Shown here one piece after another: positions 56,648 through 64,000 of a DNA stretch of 64,000 nt. Origin of the DNA: Flavimobilis marinus. Its GTDB lineage: Bacteria > Actinomycetota > Actinomycetes > Actinomycetales > Cellulomonadaceae. Within the stretch, counting starts at the first letter, position 1. The number at the start of each line of letters is the position of its first letter. Under the pieces are notes generated by a model, which had not been told where the DNA came from, ran no database searches, and saw only the letters and a list, made by a program, of their open reading frames with translations. Position numbers and translations under genes: made by a program. Where the stretch lies: contig NZ_FONZ01000001.1 in assembly GCF_900113055.1 (NCBI RefSeq), forward strand, positions 868,001-932,000, read 5' to 3'.

Positions 56648-58240
56648 GTGTTCGCCACGCTCTCAGACCGCCTGACATCGACCTTCAAGCACCTGCGCAC
56701 GCGGGGTCGCCTGAGCGAGGCCGACATCGACGCGACCGTGCGGGAGATCCGCCGGGCCCTGCTCGACGCCGACGTCGCGGTCAGCGTCGTGCGCGAGTTC
56801 ACGGGCAAGGTGCGGGAGCGTGCGCTGTCCGCGGAGGTCTCGGGCGCGCTCAACCCGGCCCAGCAGGTCGTGAAGATCGTCAACGACGAGCTCGTCGCCA
56901 TCCTCGGTGGGGACGCGCGGGGTCTGAACCTCGCGAAGAACCCGCCCACGGTCATCATGCTCGCCGGCCTCCAGGGTGCCGGCAAGACGACGCTCGCCGG
57001 CAAGCTCGCGGTGCACCTGCGCGAGCAGGGGCACACCCCGCTGCTCGTCGCGGCCGACCTCCAGCGCCCGAACGCCGTGACCCAGCTCAAGGTCGTCGGT
57101 GAGCGCGCGGGGGCTCCCGTGTACGCCCCGCACCCGGGGGTCGCCGGCGAGGACGAGGTCCCCACGGGCGACCCGGTCGCCGTGGCACGTGCCGGTGTGG
57201 AGACGGCGAGGTCCCGCCAGCACGACGTCGTGATCATCGACACCGCCGGCCGCCTCGGCATCGACGCCGAGCTCATGACCCAGGCGTCGGAGATCCGCGA
57301 GGCGACGCAGCCGGACGAGGTGCTCTTCGTCATCGACGCCATGATCGGCCAGGACGCGGTGACCACCGCGCGAGCGTTCGCCGACGGCGTGGGCTTCACC
57401 GGCGTCGTCCTGTCGAAGCTTGACGGCGACGCCCGTGGTGGCGCGGCGCTGTCGGTCGCGAGCGTCACGGGTCGCCCGATCCTCTTCGCGTCCACAGGTG
57501 AGAAGCTCACGGACTTCGAGCCGTTCTACCCGGACCGCATGGCCTCGCGCATCCTCGACATGGGTGACGTGCTGACCCTGATCGAACAGGCCGAGAAGGC
57601 GTTCGACGCCGACGAGGCCGAGCGCATGGCGAACAAGCTCGCGGGCGGGGAGGACTTCACGCTCGAGGACTTCCTCGTGCAGATGCAGGGCATGCGCAAC
57701 ATGGGCTCGATGAAGAAGATGCTCGGGATGCTGCCGGGCATGGGCCAGATGCGCGAGGCCCTCGAGAGCTTCGACGAGCGTGAGGTCGACCGCATCGAGG
57801 CGATCGTCCGCTCGATGACCCCGGCCGAGCGCCGTAACCCCAAGCTCATCAACGGTTCGCGCCGCGCGCGCATCGCGAAGGGCTCGGGATCGACGACGAC
57901 GGCGGTCAACCAGCTCCTCGAGCGTTTCGCCGGTGCCCAGAAGATGATGAAGCAGATGGCCCGCGGCGGCGGCGGGGGCATGCCTGGCATGGGCGCGCTG
58001 CCCGGCATGGGGGGCAAGAAGTCCAAGGGTCGCATGCAGGCGCCGCCCAAGAAGGGCAAGGCCAAGTCGGGCAACCCCGCCAAGCGCGCGGAGCAGGAGC
58101 GCCTCGCGCGGCTGCGGGCGGCGGGCGAGATGCCGGCTGCGCCCGCGCCGCAGGGGTCGGCCTTCGGCCTCGGTGGTGCGAAGAAGCCGGGGGTCCCGGA
58201 CCTCTCGCCCGACGACCTGAAGAAGCTGCTCGGGGGCTGA
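56648..58240 (+). CDS. ffh: Signal recognition particle protein Ffh
   Basis: The 530-residue SRP GTPase has an N domain, then P-loop GLQGAGKTT near 107–115. DTAGRLGIDAELM (G3), SKLDGDARGG (G4), and a Met-rich M domain ('NMGSMKKMLGMLPGMGQM') that binds signal sequences and 4.5S RNA follow. A long basic, Met/Gly-rich tail (GGGGGMPGMGALPGMGGKKSKG) is added after the M domain. It pairs with FtsY encoded upstream. The start is GTG 56648. Confidence 0.97.
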   Translation: MFATLSDRLTSTFKHLRTRGRLSEADIDATVREIRRALLDADVAVSVVREFTGKVRERALSAEVSGALNPAQQVVKIVNDELVAILGGDARGLNLAKNPPTVIMLAGLQGAGKTTLAGKLAVHLREQGHTPLLVAADLQRPNAVTQLKVVGERAGAPVYAPHPGVAGEDEVPTGDPVAVARAGVETARSRQHDVVIIDTAGRLGIDAELMTQASEIREATQPDEVLFVIDAMIGQDAVTTARAFADGVGFTGVVLSKLDGDARGGAALSVASVTGRPILFASTGEKLTDFEPFYPDRMASRILDMGDVLTLIEQAEKAFDADEAERMANKLAGGEDFTLEDFLVQMQGMRNMGSMKKMLGMLPGMGQMREALESFDEREVDRIEAIVRSMTPAERRNPKLINGSRRARIAKGSGSTTTAVNQLLERFAGAQKMMKQMARGGGGGMPGMGALPGMGGKKSKGRMQAPPKKGKAKSGNPAKRAEQERLARLRAAGEMPAAPAPQGSAFGLGGAKKPGVPDLSPDDLKKLLGG

Positions 58241-58241
58241 C

Positions 58242-59336
58242 GTGCCCGACGTCCTGCACCTGGCGGGCCCGGTCCGCGTCGGCGACGACGACGTGCGACC
58301 GGAGGCCTGGGTGGTCGGTGGCCGGATCACCTACGAGCGGCCGTCGTCCGGGGACGTCACGCGGGTGCCGGGCTGGGTCGTGCCCGGGCTGGTCGACGTG
58401 CACTGTCACATCGGGCTCGTCGCCACCGGCCCGGCCGACCGCGCGGCCGCCCAGGCGCAGGCCCTGGCGGACCGTGACTCGGGCGTGCTGCTCGTGCGCG
58501 ACGCAGGCTCGCCGTCGGACACGCGCTGGATCGACGAGCGCGACGACCTGCCCCGACTGATCCGGGCGGGCGCTCATCTGGCGCGCCCCAAGCGCTACCT
58601 GCGCGGCTACGGCATCGAGCTCGACGACGTCGCGGACCTTCCGGACGAGGTGCGGCGCCAGGCCGAGCGCGGGGACGGCTGGGTCAAGATCGTGGCGGAC
58701 TGGATCGACCGCGAGGCGGGGGCCGAGGCGGACCTTGCGCCCCTCTGGCCTGCGGACGTGCTGGGCGACGCCGTCGCCCGGGCGCACGACGCCGGTGCTC
58801 GCGTCACGGCGCACACGTTCAGCACCGTGGCGCTCGACCCGTTGCTCGACGCCGGCGTCGACTGCCTCGAGCACGGGACGGGACTGACGGCGCAGCAGAT
58901 CGACCGCGTCGCGCGCACGGGCGTCGCGGTGACGCCGACCCTGCTCCAGGTGGCGCAGTTCGGGGCGATCGCTGGCCAGGCCGACGGTAAGTACCCGGTG
59001 TACGCCGGGCACATGCGGCAGATGCACGCCCGACGCTACGAGCACGTGCGCGACCTGTTCGACGCCGGCGTGCGGCTCCTCGTCGGGACGGATGCGGGCG
59101 GGACGCTCAGCCACGGGCGGATCGCGGACGAGTGCGCCGAGCTGGCCCGCGCGGGCGTCCCGGCCCTCGACGTCCTGGGCGCCGCGAGCTGGCGCACGCG
59201 GGAGTACCTGGGCGTCCCCGGGCTCGTCGAAGGGGCCAGCGCGGACCTCGTGGTGTACGACGCCGACCCTGCGCGCGACGTGCGTGCCCTCACGACGCCG
59301 AGCGCGGTCGTGCTGCGCGGGAGCCGGGTGGCATGA
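58242..59336 (+). CDS. Amidohydrolase-family protein
   Basis: The 364-residue amidohydrolase has the metal-binding motif VDVHCHIGL near residue 48. 'VTAHTFSTVALDPLLDAGVDCLEHGTGL' contains later His ligands, and 'LLVGTDAGGTLSHGRIADE' holds the catalytic Asp. This gene is common between ffh and rpsP in actinobacteria, and its substrate is not known. It starts GTG 58242, 1 nt after the ffh stop, so it is probably co-transcribed with ffh. Confidence 0.88.
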   Translation: MPDVLHLAGPVRVGDDDVRPEAWVVGGRITYERPSSGDVTRVPGWVVPGLVDVHCHIGLVATGPADRAAAQAQALADRDSGVLLVRDAGSPSDTRWIDERDDLPRLIRAGAHLARPKRYLRGYGIELDDVADLPDEVRRQAERGDGWVKIVADWIDREAGAEADLAPLWPADVLGDAVARAHDAGARVTAHTFSTVALDPLLDAGVDCLEHGTGLTAQQIDRVARTGVAVTPTLLQVAQFGAIAGQADGKYPVYAGHMRQMHARRYEHVRDLFDAGVRLLVGTDAGGTLSHGRIADECAELARAGVPALDVLGAASWRTREYLGVPGLVEGASADLVVYDADPARDVRALTTPSAVVLRGSRVA

Positions 59337-59355
59337 AGCCCCGGCCGCGCACGTG

Positions 59356-59384
59356 TTGGAGCATCGGTCCGGGTCTGGCAGAAT
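59356..59384 (+). promoter_or_regulatory. rpsP: rpsP promoter
   Basis: TTGGAG (59356–59361) and CAGAAT (59379–59384) are 17 nt apart. Transcription would begin near 59391, giving a leader of about 120 nt before rpsP. Confidence 0.55.
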
Positions 59385-59513
59385 AACCCCCTGTACTCGG
59401 CATGCCCGGCCCCTCTCTCCGCGCAGTGCCGTGTCCTGAACCCGATCGCCGTGCGGCCCCACCGCGTGGCGCCACGGTTCGCCCACATCTGAGAACCAGG
59501 AGAGACCACCACT

Positions 59514-59948
59514 GTGGCCACCAAGATTCGTCTGAAGCGTCTCGGCAAGATCCGTGCGCCGTACTACCGTGTCGTCATCGCCGACTCCCGCACCAAGCGT
59601 GACGGTCGCGTCATCGAGGAGATCGGCAAGTACCACCCCACCGAGGAGCCGTCGCTCATCGACATCTCCTCCGAGCGCGCGCAGTACTGGCTGAGCGTCG
59701 GCGCGCAGCCGACCGAGCAGGTCCTCGCCCTCCTCAAGGTCACCGGTGACTGGCAGAAGTTCAAGGGCCTCCCGGGCGCCGAGGGCACCCTGCGCGTCAA
59801 GGGCGAGAAGGTCGACCCTGCCGCCGCGATCGCCGCAGCGGCCGAGCAGGCCGAGAAGGTCAAGGCCAAGGCCTCCGAGGCCAAGGCTGCCGAGCCCGCC
59901 CCCGCTGCCGAGGCTCCCGCTGAGGAGTCGGCGGAGGAGCAGGCCTGA
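59514..59948 (+). CDS. rpsP: 30S ribosomal protein S16
   Basis: The 144-residue protein holds the S16 fold in residues 1–85 ('[31 protein letters not shown]'), followed by an Ala/Glu/Lys/Pro-rich tail of about 50 residues that E. coli S16 (82 residues) lacks. Such tails occur in actinobacteria. GTG 59514 has an AGGAGAG site. The stop overlaps the KH-protein ATG (TGATG). It is first in a ribosome-maturation operon. Confidence 0.97.
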   Translation: MATKIRLKRLGKIRAPYYRVVIADSRTKRDGRVIEEIGKYHPTEEPSLIDISSERAQYWLSVGAQPTEQVLALLKVTGDWQKFKGLPGAEGTLRVKGEKVDPAAAIAAAAEQAEKVKAKASEAKAAEPAPAAEAPAEESAEEQA

Positions 59949-60184
59949 TGCTCGCCGACGCTCTGGAGCACCTGGTCCGCGGCATCGTCGACAACCCGGA
60001 CGAGGTCCAGGTCGAGACGCGCAACCGCGGACGGGGCGAGGTTCTCGAGGTGCGCGTGCACCCCGACGACCTCGGCCGCGTGATCGGCAGGTCCGGCCGC
60101 ACGGCGCGAGCCCTGCGGACGGTCGTCGGGGCGTTGTCCCCGGCTCCCGTGCGGGTCGACGTCGTCGACGTGGACCGCCGCTGA
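59948..60184 (+). CDS. khpA: KH-domain RNA-binding protein
   Basis: The 78-residue KhpA-like protein contains one KH domain, with the GXXG loop variant GRSGRTAR in 'RVIGRSGRTARALRTVVG'. KhpA forms a complex with KhpB in Gram-positives and binds small RNAs and mRNAs. The ATG overlaps the rpsP stop (TGATG). A very strong hairpin follows 18 nt after its stop. Confidence 0.93.
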   Translation: MLADALEHLVRGIVDNPDEVQVETRNRGRGEVLEVRVHPDDLGRVIGRSGRTARALRTVVGALSPAPVRVDVVDVDRR

Positions 60185-60201
60185 GCCTCCCAGAGCGTCA
60201 C

Positions 60202-60246
60202 CGTCTCAGGCCCGGCCCCTCGTGGGCCGGGCCTGAGACGTTTCTC
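60202..60246 (+). terminator. Very strong intrinsic terminator after khpA
   Basis: A perfect 17-bp stem starts CGTCTCAGGCC (60202) and pairs with 60224–60240 around a 5-nt loop (CTCGT). GTTTCT follows immediately. It separates rpsP–khpA from rimM–trmD. Confidence 0.85.
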
Positions 60247-60299
60247 CCCACGACACACGCACACCACCGCGCCGCGCGCGCAGGACCCCAGGAGACGAC

Positions 60300-60848
60300 A
60301 TGCAGCTGATGGCAGCCCGGATCGGGCGGGCGCACGGCCTGCGCGGCGAGGTCGGCATCGACGTCCACACCGACGTGCCCGAGGAGCGGCTCGCCGTCGG
60401 CCAGCGCCTCAGCACGAACGCGGGGACCGAGCTGGTGGTGTCGTCGGTTCGGGTCGCGAACGGCCGCTGGCTGATCGGCTTCGAGGGCGTCCCCGACCGC
60501 ACCGCCGCGGAGGCCCTGCGCGGCCTCGAGCTCCTCGTCGACGCCGACACCTCGGACGAAGACGACGCCTGGTACCCGCACGAGCTCGAAGGCCTGCGGG
60601 CCGAGCTCGCGGACGGCACCGTCGTCGGGACCGTCCTCGGCATCGAGCACCCGCCCGCCCACGACGTCCTCGTGGTGCGCGAGACCACCGGCGAGCGGAC
60701 CCTCGTGCCGTTCGTCGCCGCGATCGTGCCGGTCGTCGACGTCGCCGGCGGACGCGTCGTGCTCGACCCGCCCGGCGGTCTGCTGGCGCGGGACGCGGAT
60801 GCGATCGTCGTCGCCCGCCCCGACGGCGACGAGCCCGCGGAGGCGTAG
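60300..60848 (+). CDS. rimM: Ribosome maturation factor RimM
   Basis: The 182-residue protein has an N-terminal PRC-like beta-barrel with '[20 protein letters not shown]' and a C-terminal PRC-barrel with '[27 protein letters not shown]', the RimM ends. It assists 16S rRNA maturation at the 30S head by binding S19. ATG 60300 follows a CAGGAG site. It overlaps trmD by 1 nt. The strong hairpin upstream means it probably has its own promoter or depends on read-through. Confidence 0.95.
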   Translation: MQLMAARIGRAHGLRGEVGIDVHTDVPEERLAVGQRLSTNAGTELVVSSVRVANGRWLIGFEGVPDRTAAEALRGLELLVDADTSDEDDAWYPHELEGLRAELADGTVVGTVLGIEHPPAHDVLVVRETTGERTLVPFVAAIVPVVDVAGGRVVLDPPGGLLARDADAIVVARPDGDEPAEA

Positions 60849-61639
60849 TGCGCATCGACGTCGTCACGATCTTTCCCGAGTACCTCGCGGCGCTCGACCT
60901 CTCGCTGGTGGGCAAGGCCCGCACGAGCGGCCTGCTCGACCTGCAGGTCCACGACCTGCGCACCTGGGCCACGGACCGGCACCGGACCGTGGACGACACC
61001 CCTGCCGGTGGCGGCGCCGGCATGGTGATGCGTCCCGACGTGTGGGGCGCGGCGCTCGACGAGGTGATCCAGGGACCGGGAACCGTGCTGGTCGTGCCGA
61101 CGCCGTCCGGGCCGACGTTCACCCAGGAGACCGCGCACGCGTGGGCCGAGGCCGACCAGCTCGTGTTCGCCTGCGGTCGGTACGAGGGGATCGACGCGCG
61201 CGTGGCCGAGCACTACCGCGCAGCCGGGGTCCAGGTCCGCGAGGTCTCGATCGGCGACTACGTCCTCAACGGCGGTGAGGTCGCCGCCCTCGTGATGACG
61301 GAGGCCGTCGTCCGCCTGCTCCCGGGCGTCATCGGGAACCCCGCGTCGCTGGTCGAGGAGTCGCACGGCGAGGCGGGCCTGCTCGAGTACCCCGTGTTCA
61401 CGCGGCCGGTGACGTGGCGCGAGCTCGACGTCCCCGACGTGCTGATGTCCGGGCACCACGGCAAGATCGCGCGCTGGCGCCGCGACCAGGCGCTCGCACG
61501 TACAGCGGCCCGGCGGCCCGACCTCGTGGCGGCCCTCGAGCCCACCGCGCTCGACAAGGACGACCGCGCGACCCTCGCTCAGCTCGGCTGGGTCGTCGCG
61601 GACGGCGTCGTCGCACCGCAACCCGGCCAGGACGCCTGA
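60848..61639 (+). CDS. trmD: tRNA (guanine-N1)-methyltransferase
   Basis: The 263-residue SPOUT enzyme methylates G37 of tRNAs. The trefoil knot carries [13 protein letters not shown] and [15 protein letters not shown]. The C-terminal region '[22 protein letters not shown]' is typical of TrmD. It starts GTG 60848, overlapping rimM. A long leader with stable structure separates it from rplS. Confidence 0.96.
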   Translation: MRIDVVTIFPEYLAALDLSLVGKARTSGLLDLQVHDLRTWATDRHRTVDDTPAGGGAGMVMRPDVWGAALDEVIQGPGTVLVVPTPSGPTFTQETAHAWAEADQLVFACGRYEGIDARVAEHYRAAGVQVREVSIGDYVLNGGEVAALVMTEAVVRLLPGVIGNPASLVEESHGEAGLLEYPVFTRPVTWRELDVPDVLMSGHHGKIARWRRDQALARTAARRPDLVAALEPTALDKDDRATLAQLGWVVADGVVAPQPGQDA

Positions 61640-61673
61640 GGCTGCGGATTACCCGACGCAGGTCCGCGTGTGG

Positions 61674-61679
61674 CAAGAT
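61674..61679 (+). promoter_or_regulatory. rplS: Possible rplS promoter
   Basis: CAAGAT (61674–61679) would start transcription near 61686, before the structured leader. The -35 (TTACCC, 61649–61654) is 19 nt upstream and weak. Confidence 0.35.
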
Positions 61680-61703
61680 TGGTCGTTGGTGCCGCTCGAG
61701 TCT

Positions 61704-61820
61704 CTGCCACAGGGGAGAACTCGCTCAGCGCATCCCCTCGGGATGCGAACGCACCCAGTCGAACCCGTAGGGCCCACGTTCGTGGTCGGCCCCCTGAGAC
61801 GCGTTCCTGACCTGTGGCAG
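61704..61820 (+). ncRNA. Structured rplS leader RNA, candidate autoregulatory element
   Basis: A closing helix of 10 bp pairs CTGCCACAGG (61704–61713) with 61811–61820. Inside it, GAAC (61717–61720) pairs with GTTC (61803–61806) and CTCAG (61724–61728) with CTGAG (61794–61798). Two local hairpins are the 8-bp stem CGCATCCC/GGGATGCG (61729–61747) and GGGCC/GGCCC with an inner CAC/GTG (61770–61792). The closing helix ends right before the rplS GAGGAG site. L19 leaders are known in low-GC Gram-positives; I do not know of this form. Confidence 0.7.
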
Positions 61821-61834
61821 GACGAGGAGTGAAC

Positions 61835-62188
61835 ATGCACACGCTCGACTCCGTCGACGCAGCATCGCTGCGCACCGACATCCCGGCCTTCCGCGCCGGC
61901 GACTCGCTCAAGGTCAACGTCAAGGTCGTCGAGGGCACGCGCTCGCGCATCCAGGCGTTCCAGGGCATCGTGATCGCCCGCCAGGGTGGTGGCGTCCGTG
62001 AGACCTTCACCATCCGCAAGATCAGCTTCGGCGTCGGCGTCGAGCGCACCTTCCCGATCCACACCCCGGCGATCGAGTCGATCGAGGTCGTCTCTCGCGG
62101 TGACGTGCGTCGCGCGAAGCTGTACTACCTGCGCAAGCTCCGCGGCAAGAAGGCCCGCATCAAGGAGAAGCGCGAGCCGAAGGCCTGA
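61835..62188 (+). CDS. rplS: 50S ribosomal protein L19
   Basis: The 117-residue protein begins '[30 protein letters not shown]' and ends in a basic tail '[21 protein letters not shown]', both typical of L19. ATG 61835 has a GACGAGGAG site. An upstream in-frame start at 61814 lies inside the leader RNA and is not used. L19 sits at the 30S–50S interface. Confidence 0.97.
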   Translation: MHTLDSVDAASLRTDIPAFRAGDSLKVNVKVVEGTRSRIQAFQGIVIARQGGGVRETFTIRKISFGVGVERTFPIHTPAIESIEVVSRGDVRRAKLYYLRKLRGKKARIKEKREPKA

Positions 62189-62212
62189 GCCTTCTCGCTC
62201 CGAACAACGTCC

Positions 62213-62245
62213 ACGGCGGGCGGGTGACGATCACCCGCCCGCCGT
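62213..62245 (+). terminator. Terminator after rplS
   Basis: A 15-bp perfect stem (ACGGCGGGCGGGTGA and complement) with loop CGA is followed by CGTCGTT, so the T-run is weak. It lies 25 nt after the rplS stop. Confidence 0.7.
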
Positions 62246-62299
62246 CGTCGTTCCCGGGCCCTGGCGTGCGCGTCCAGCCACGGGACGTATCGTGGTCCG

Positions 62300-63073
62300 G
62301 TGGCATGGACGGCAAGTTCTGACGAAGGTGGCGTGGTGGACCCCGAGAGCGACGCTGGCGCCGAGCCGACGCCCGAACCCTCCCGACGCCCCGAGCAGCC
62401 GCGCCGCAAGCGCGGCTCCCTCCTGCGCGAGCTCGTCATCATCGTCGTCAGCGCGCTGCTGCTGTCCTGGCTGGTCAAGACGTACCTAGTCCAGCCCTTC
62501 TCGATCCCCAGCTCGTCGATGGAGGACACGCTGATCGAGGGCGACCGCGTGCTGGTCTCCAAGCTCGTGCCGCGGTTCGCCGACGTCCGCCGCGGCGACG
62601 TCATCGTGTTCAAGGACCCGGGCGGCTGGCTGGGCGAGGACGGTCCCGAGGACGCCGACGGCGTCACGGGCTTCGCGGACGACGCCCTCACCTTCGTCGG
62701 GCTCCGTCCCCAGGACGCCGGCGAGCACCTGATCAAGCGTGTCGTCGGGGTCGGGGGCGATCACGTCACGTGCTGCGACGACGAGGGCCGCGTGTCCGTC
62801 AACGGCGTGCCGCTCGCCGAGACCTATCTCAAGCCGGGCGTCGCGCCCAGCCAGACGGAGTTCGACACGGTCGTGCCCGAGGACTCCTACTGGGTGATGG
62901 GCGACAACCGCCCGCACTCGCACGACTCGCGATACACCGGTGGTCTGCCGGGAGGCGGCTACGTGCCGCTCGACGACGTCGTCGGCGTCGCGTTCGCACG
63001 GGTCTGGCCGGTCGACCGGCTTGCGCTCATGAAGAACCCGGAGGACGTGTTCGCGCCGGTGGGGGAGCCGTGA
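62300..63073 (+). CDS. lepB: Signal peptidase I
   Basis: The 257-residue membrane serine protease cleaves signal peptides. An acidic/Pro-rich cytosolic leader precedes a membrane helix ('LLRELVIIVVSALLLSWLVKTYLVQPFSIP'). Catalytic Ser73 is in PSSSMEDTL and general-base Lys146 in LIKRVVGVGGD. 'YWVMGDNRPHSHDSRYTG' completes the conserved boxes. GTG 62300 is used, though GTG codons at 62333 and 62336 are possible. The stop overlaps rnhB (GTGA). Confidence 0.95.
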   Translation: MAWTASSDEGGVVDPESDAGAEPTPEPSRRPEQPRRKRGSLLRELVIIVVSALLLSWLVKTYLVQPFSIPSSSMEDTLIEGDRVLVSKLVPRFADVRRGDVIVFKDPGGWLGEDGPEDADGVTGFADDALTFVGLRPQDAGEHLIKRVVGVGGDHVTCCDDEGRVSVNGVPLAETYLKPGVAPSQTEFDTVVPEDSYWVMGDNRPHSHDSRYTGGLPGGGYVPLDDVVGVAFARVWPVDRLALMKNPEDVFAPVGEP

Positions 63074-63771
63074 CGAAGGCCGACCTGCGCCACGAGCGTG
63101 CTTGGCTCCGGGAGGGGCCGCTGCTCGTGGCGGGCATGGACGAGGTCGGGCGCGGCGCGCTGGCTGGCCCCGTGAGCGTCGGCGTCACGGTCGTGCGGGC
63201 GACGACCCGGCCGTGCCCCGCGGGGCTCACCGACTCCAAGGCGCTGTCCGCGGCGGCACGCGAGCGGTTCGAGGCCCTCGTGCAGACGTGGGCGGTGGCC
63301 TGGGGCGTCGGGCACGCGAGCGCGGCCGAGATCGACGAGGTCGGCATCATCGGGGCGCTGCGGCGCGCCGGCGAGCGCGCGCTGAGCCGCGTCGAGGCCG
63401 CGTGCGGACCGGTCGCGGCGGTGCTGCTGGACGGCTCGCACGACTGGCTCACCCCGCCCGCGCAGGGTGACCTCTTCAGCGCCGCCGACGTCGGGCCGGC
63501 GCGTGCGGTGCGCACCCTCGTCAAGGGCGACCTGCGCTGCGCCTCGGTGGCGGGTGCGAGCGTCCTCGCCAAGTGCGAGCGCGACCGGATCATGACCGCG
63601 CTCGCCGCAGGGCACGAGGCGTACGGCTGGGACCGGAACAAGGGCTACGGAGCCCCGGACCACCTCGAGGCGTTGCGCACGAGCGGCCCGAGCGAGCACC
63701 ACCGCCGGTCGTGGCGGCTCCCCGGGGTCGGTTCGGCACCGGCCTCGGCATGCGAGATGATGGTCCCGTGA
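63070..63771 (+). CDS. rnhB: Ribonuclease HII
   Basis: The 233-residue enzyme cleaves RNA in RNA–DNA hybrids and removes misinserted ribonucleotides. MDEVGRGALAGP with Asp24 and Glu25 is the metal-binding site, and LLDGSHDWL and 'LAKCERDRIMTAL' supply the other acidic and basic residues. GTG 63070 is set by the overlap with lepB; the longer upstream frame lies in lepB. It overlaps the DUF2469 gene by 4 nt. Confidence 0.96.
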   Translation: MTKADLRHERAWLREGPLLVAGMDEVGRGALAGPVSVGVTVVRATTRPCPAGLTDSKALSAAARERFEALVQTWAVAWGVGHASAAEIDEVGIIGALRRAGERALSRVEAACGPVAAVLLDGSHDWLTPPAQGDLFSAADVGPARAVRTLVKGDLRCASVAGASVLAKCERDRIMTALAAGHEAYGWDRNKGYGAPDHLEALRTSGPSEHHRRSWRLPGVGSAPASACEMMVP

Positions 63772-64000
63772 GCGCCGAGGACCTGGAGAACTACGAGACA
63801 GAGATGGAGCTCGCGCTCTATCGCGAGTACCGCGACGTCGTCGGGCTGTTCTCGTACGTCGTCGAGACCGAGCGTCGGTTCTACCTGGCCAACCAGGTCG
63901 ACCTCCAGGTCCGCTCGGCCGCGGGCGAGGTCTACTTCGAGCTGACTCTCGCCGACGCGTGGGTGTGGGACGTGTACCGCTCGGCGCGGTTCGTGAAGTC
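63768..64000 (+). CDS. DUF2469-family protein, 5' part (runs off window)
   Basis: The first 77 codons start GTG 63768: SAEDLENYETEMELALYREY, RDVVGLFSYVVETERR, then 'FYLANQVDLQV'. This is the conserved actinobacterial DUF2469 protein that follows rnhB. Its function is unknown. The remaining C-terminus lies beyond the window. Confidence 0.93.
   Translation, partial: MSAEDLENYETEMELALYREYRDVVGLFSYVVETERRFYLANQVDLQVRSAAGEVYFELTLADAWVWDVYRSARFVK

Noticed and set aside
61795-61815. TPP riboswitch suggested by CTGAGAC before rplS
   Set aside because: The CTGAGA is not followed by the conserved ACCTGATCTGG-type element, and no thiamine gene follows.

Overview
This window is chromosomal DNA of a very GC-rich actinobacterium. 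The order ffh–amidohydrolase–rpsP–KH protein–rimM–trmD–rplS–lepB–rnhB–DUF2469, the amtB–glnK–glnD operon beside ftsY and smc, folC/DUF4233/ndk, and GTG/TTG starts with 4-nt ATGA/GTGA overlaps all point to Actinomycetota. The combination suggests Micrococcales near Cellulomonas; that placement is inferred, not measured. No insertion sequence, prophage, CRISPR array, rRNA or tRNA gene was seen.

Layout. 1–440 is the end of a baeRF-type protein. 503–3031 is a polar amino-acid ABC importer. 3233–9258 holds an acyl-CoA synthetase, valS and a MocR regulator, all on the minus strand. 9484–18984 is a plus-strand catabolic operon: beta-ureidopropionase, dihydropyrimidinase/hydantoinase, an LLM-class oxidoreductase, a NitT/TauT-type ABC importer with a ThiY-like binding protein, a class III aminotransferase and a short-chain dehydrogenase. 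Together these fit import and reductive breakdown of a pyrimidine or hydantoin through a beta-alanine-like amino acid to a semialdehyde that is then reduced. 19022–20781 pairs an FGD-like F420 oxidoreductase with cofE. 20788–31066 contains housekeeping and hypothetical genes, including a large nuclease–helicase fusion. 31073–33996 is an ABC cassette resembling the family proposed to import F420-0. With cofE and F420-type enzymes nearby, it suggests that the cell scavenges the F420 precursor and only adds the glutamate tail.

34119–46160 holds proC, ileS behind an ultrashort T-box leader, folC, a PTS-type dihydroxyacetone kinase operon (dhaK, dhaL, dhaM fused to HPr), a TetR/MFS drug-efflux pair, DUF4233 and ndk. 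The dha and TetR/MFS genes sit inside the usual folC–DUF4233–ndk neighbourhood. 46199–58240 holds smc, a BCCT transporter, ftsY, amtB–glnK–glnD (a short GlnD without ACT domains) and ffh. The rest is the ribosomal-protein and tRNA-modification region to the window end, including a strongly structured RNA leader before rplS and two strong terminator hairpins.

Regulation visible in sequence: many genes have a TANNNT-type -10 box 6–7 nt before the start codon, which predicts leaderless mRNAs. A candidate GlnR site lies before amtB, a TetR-type operator overlaps the TetR promoter, and MocR is divergent from the pyrimidine/hydantoin operon.
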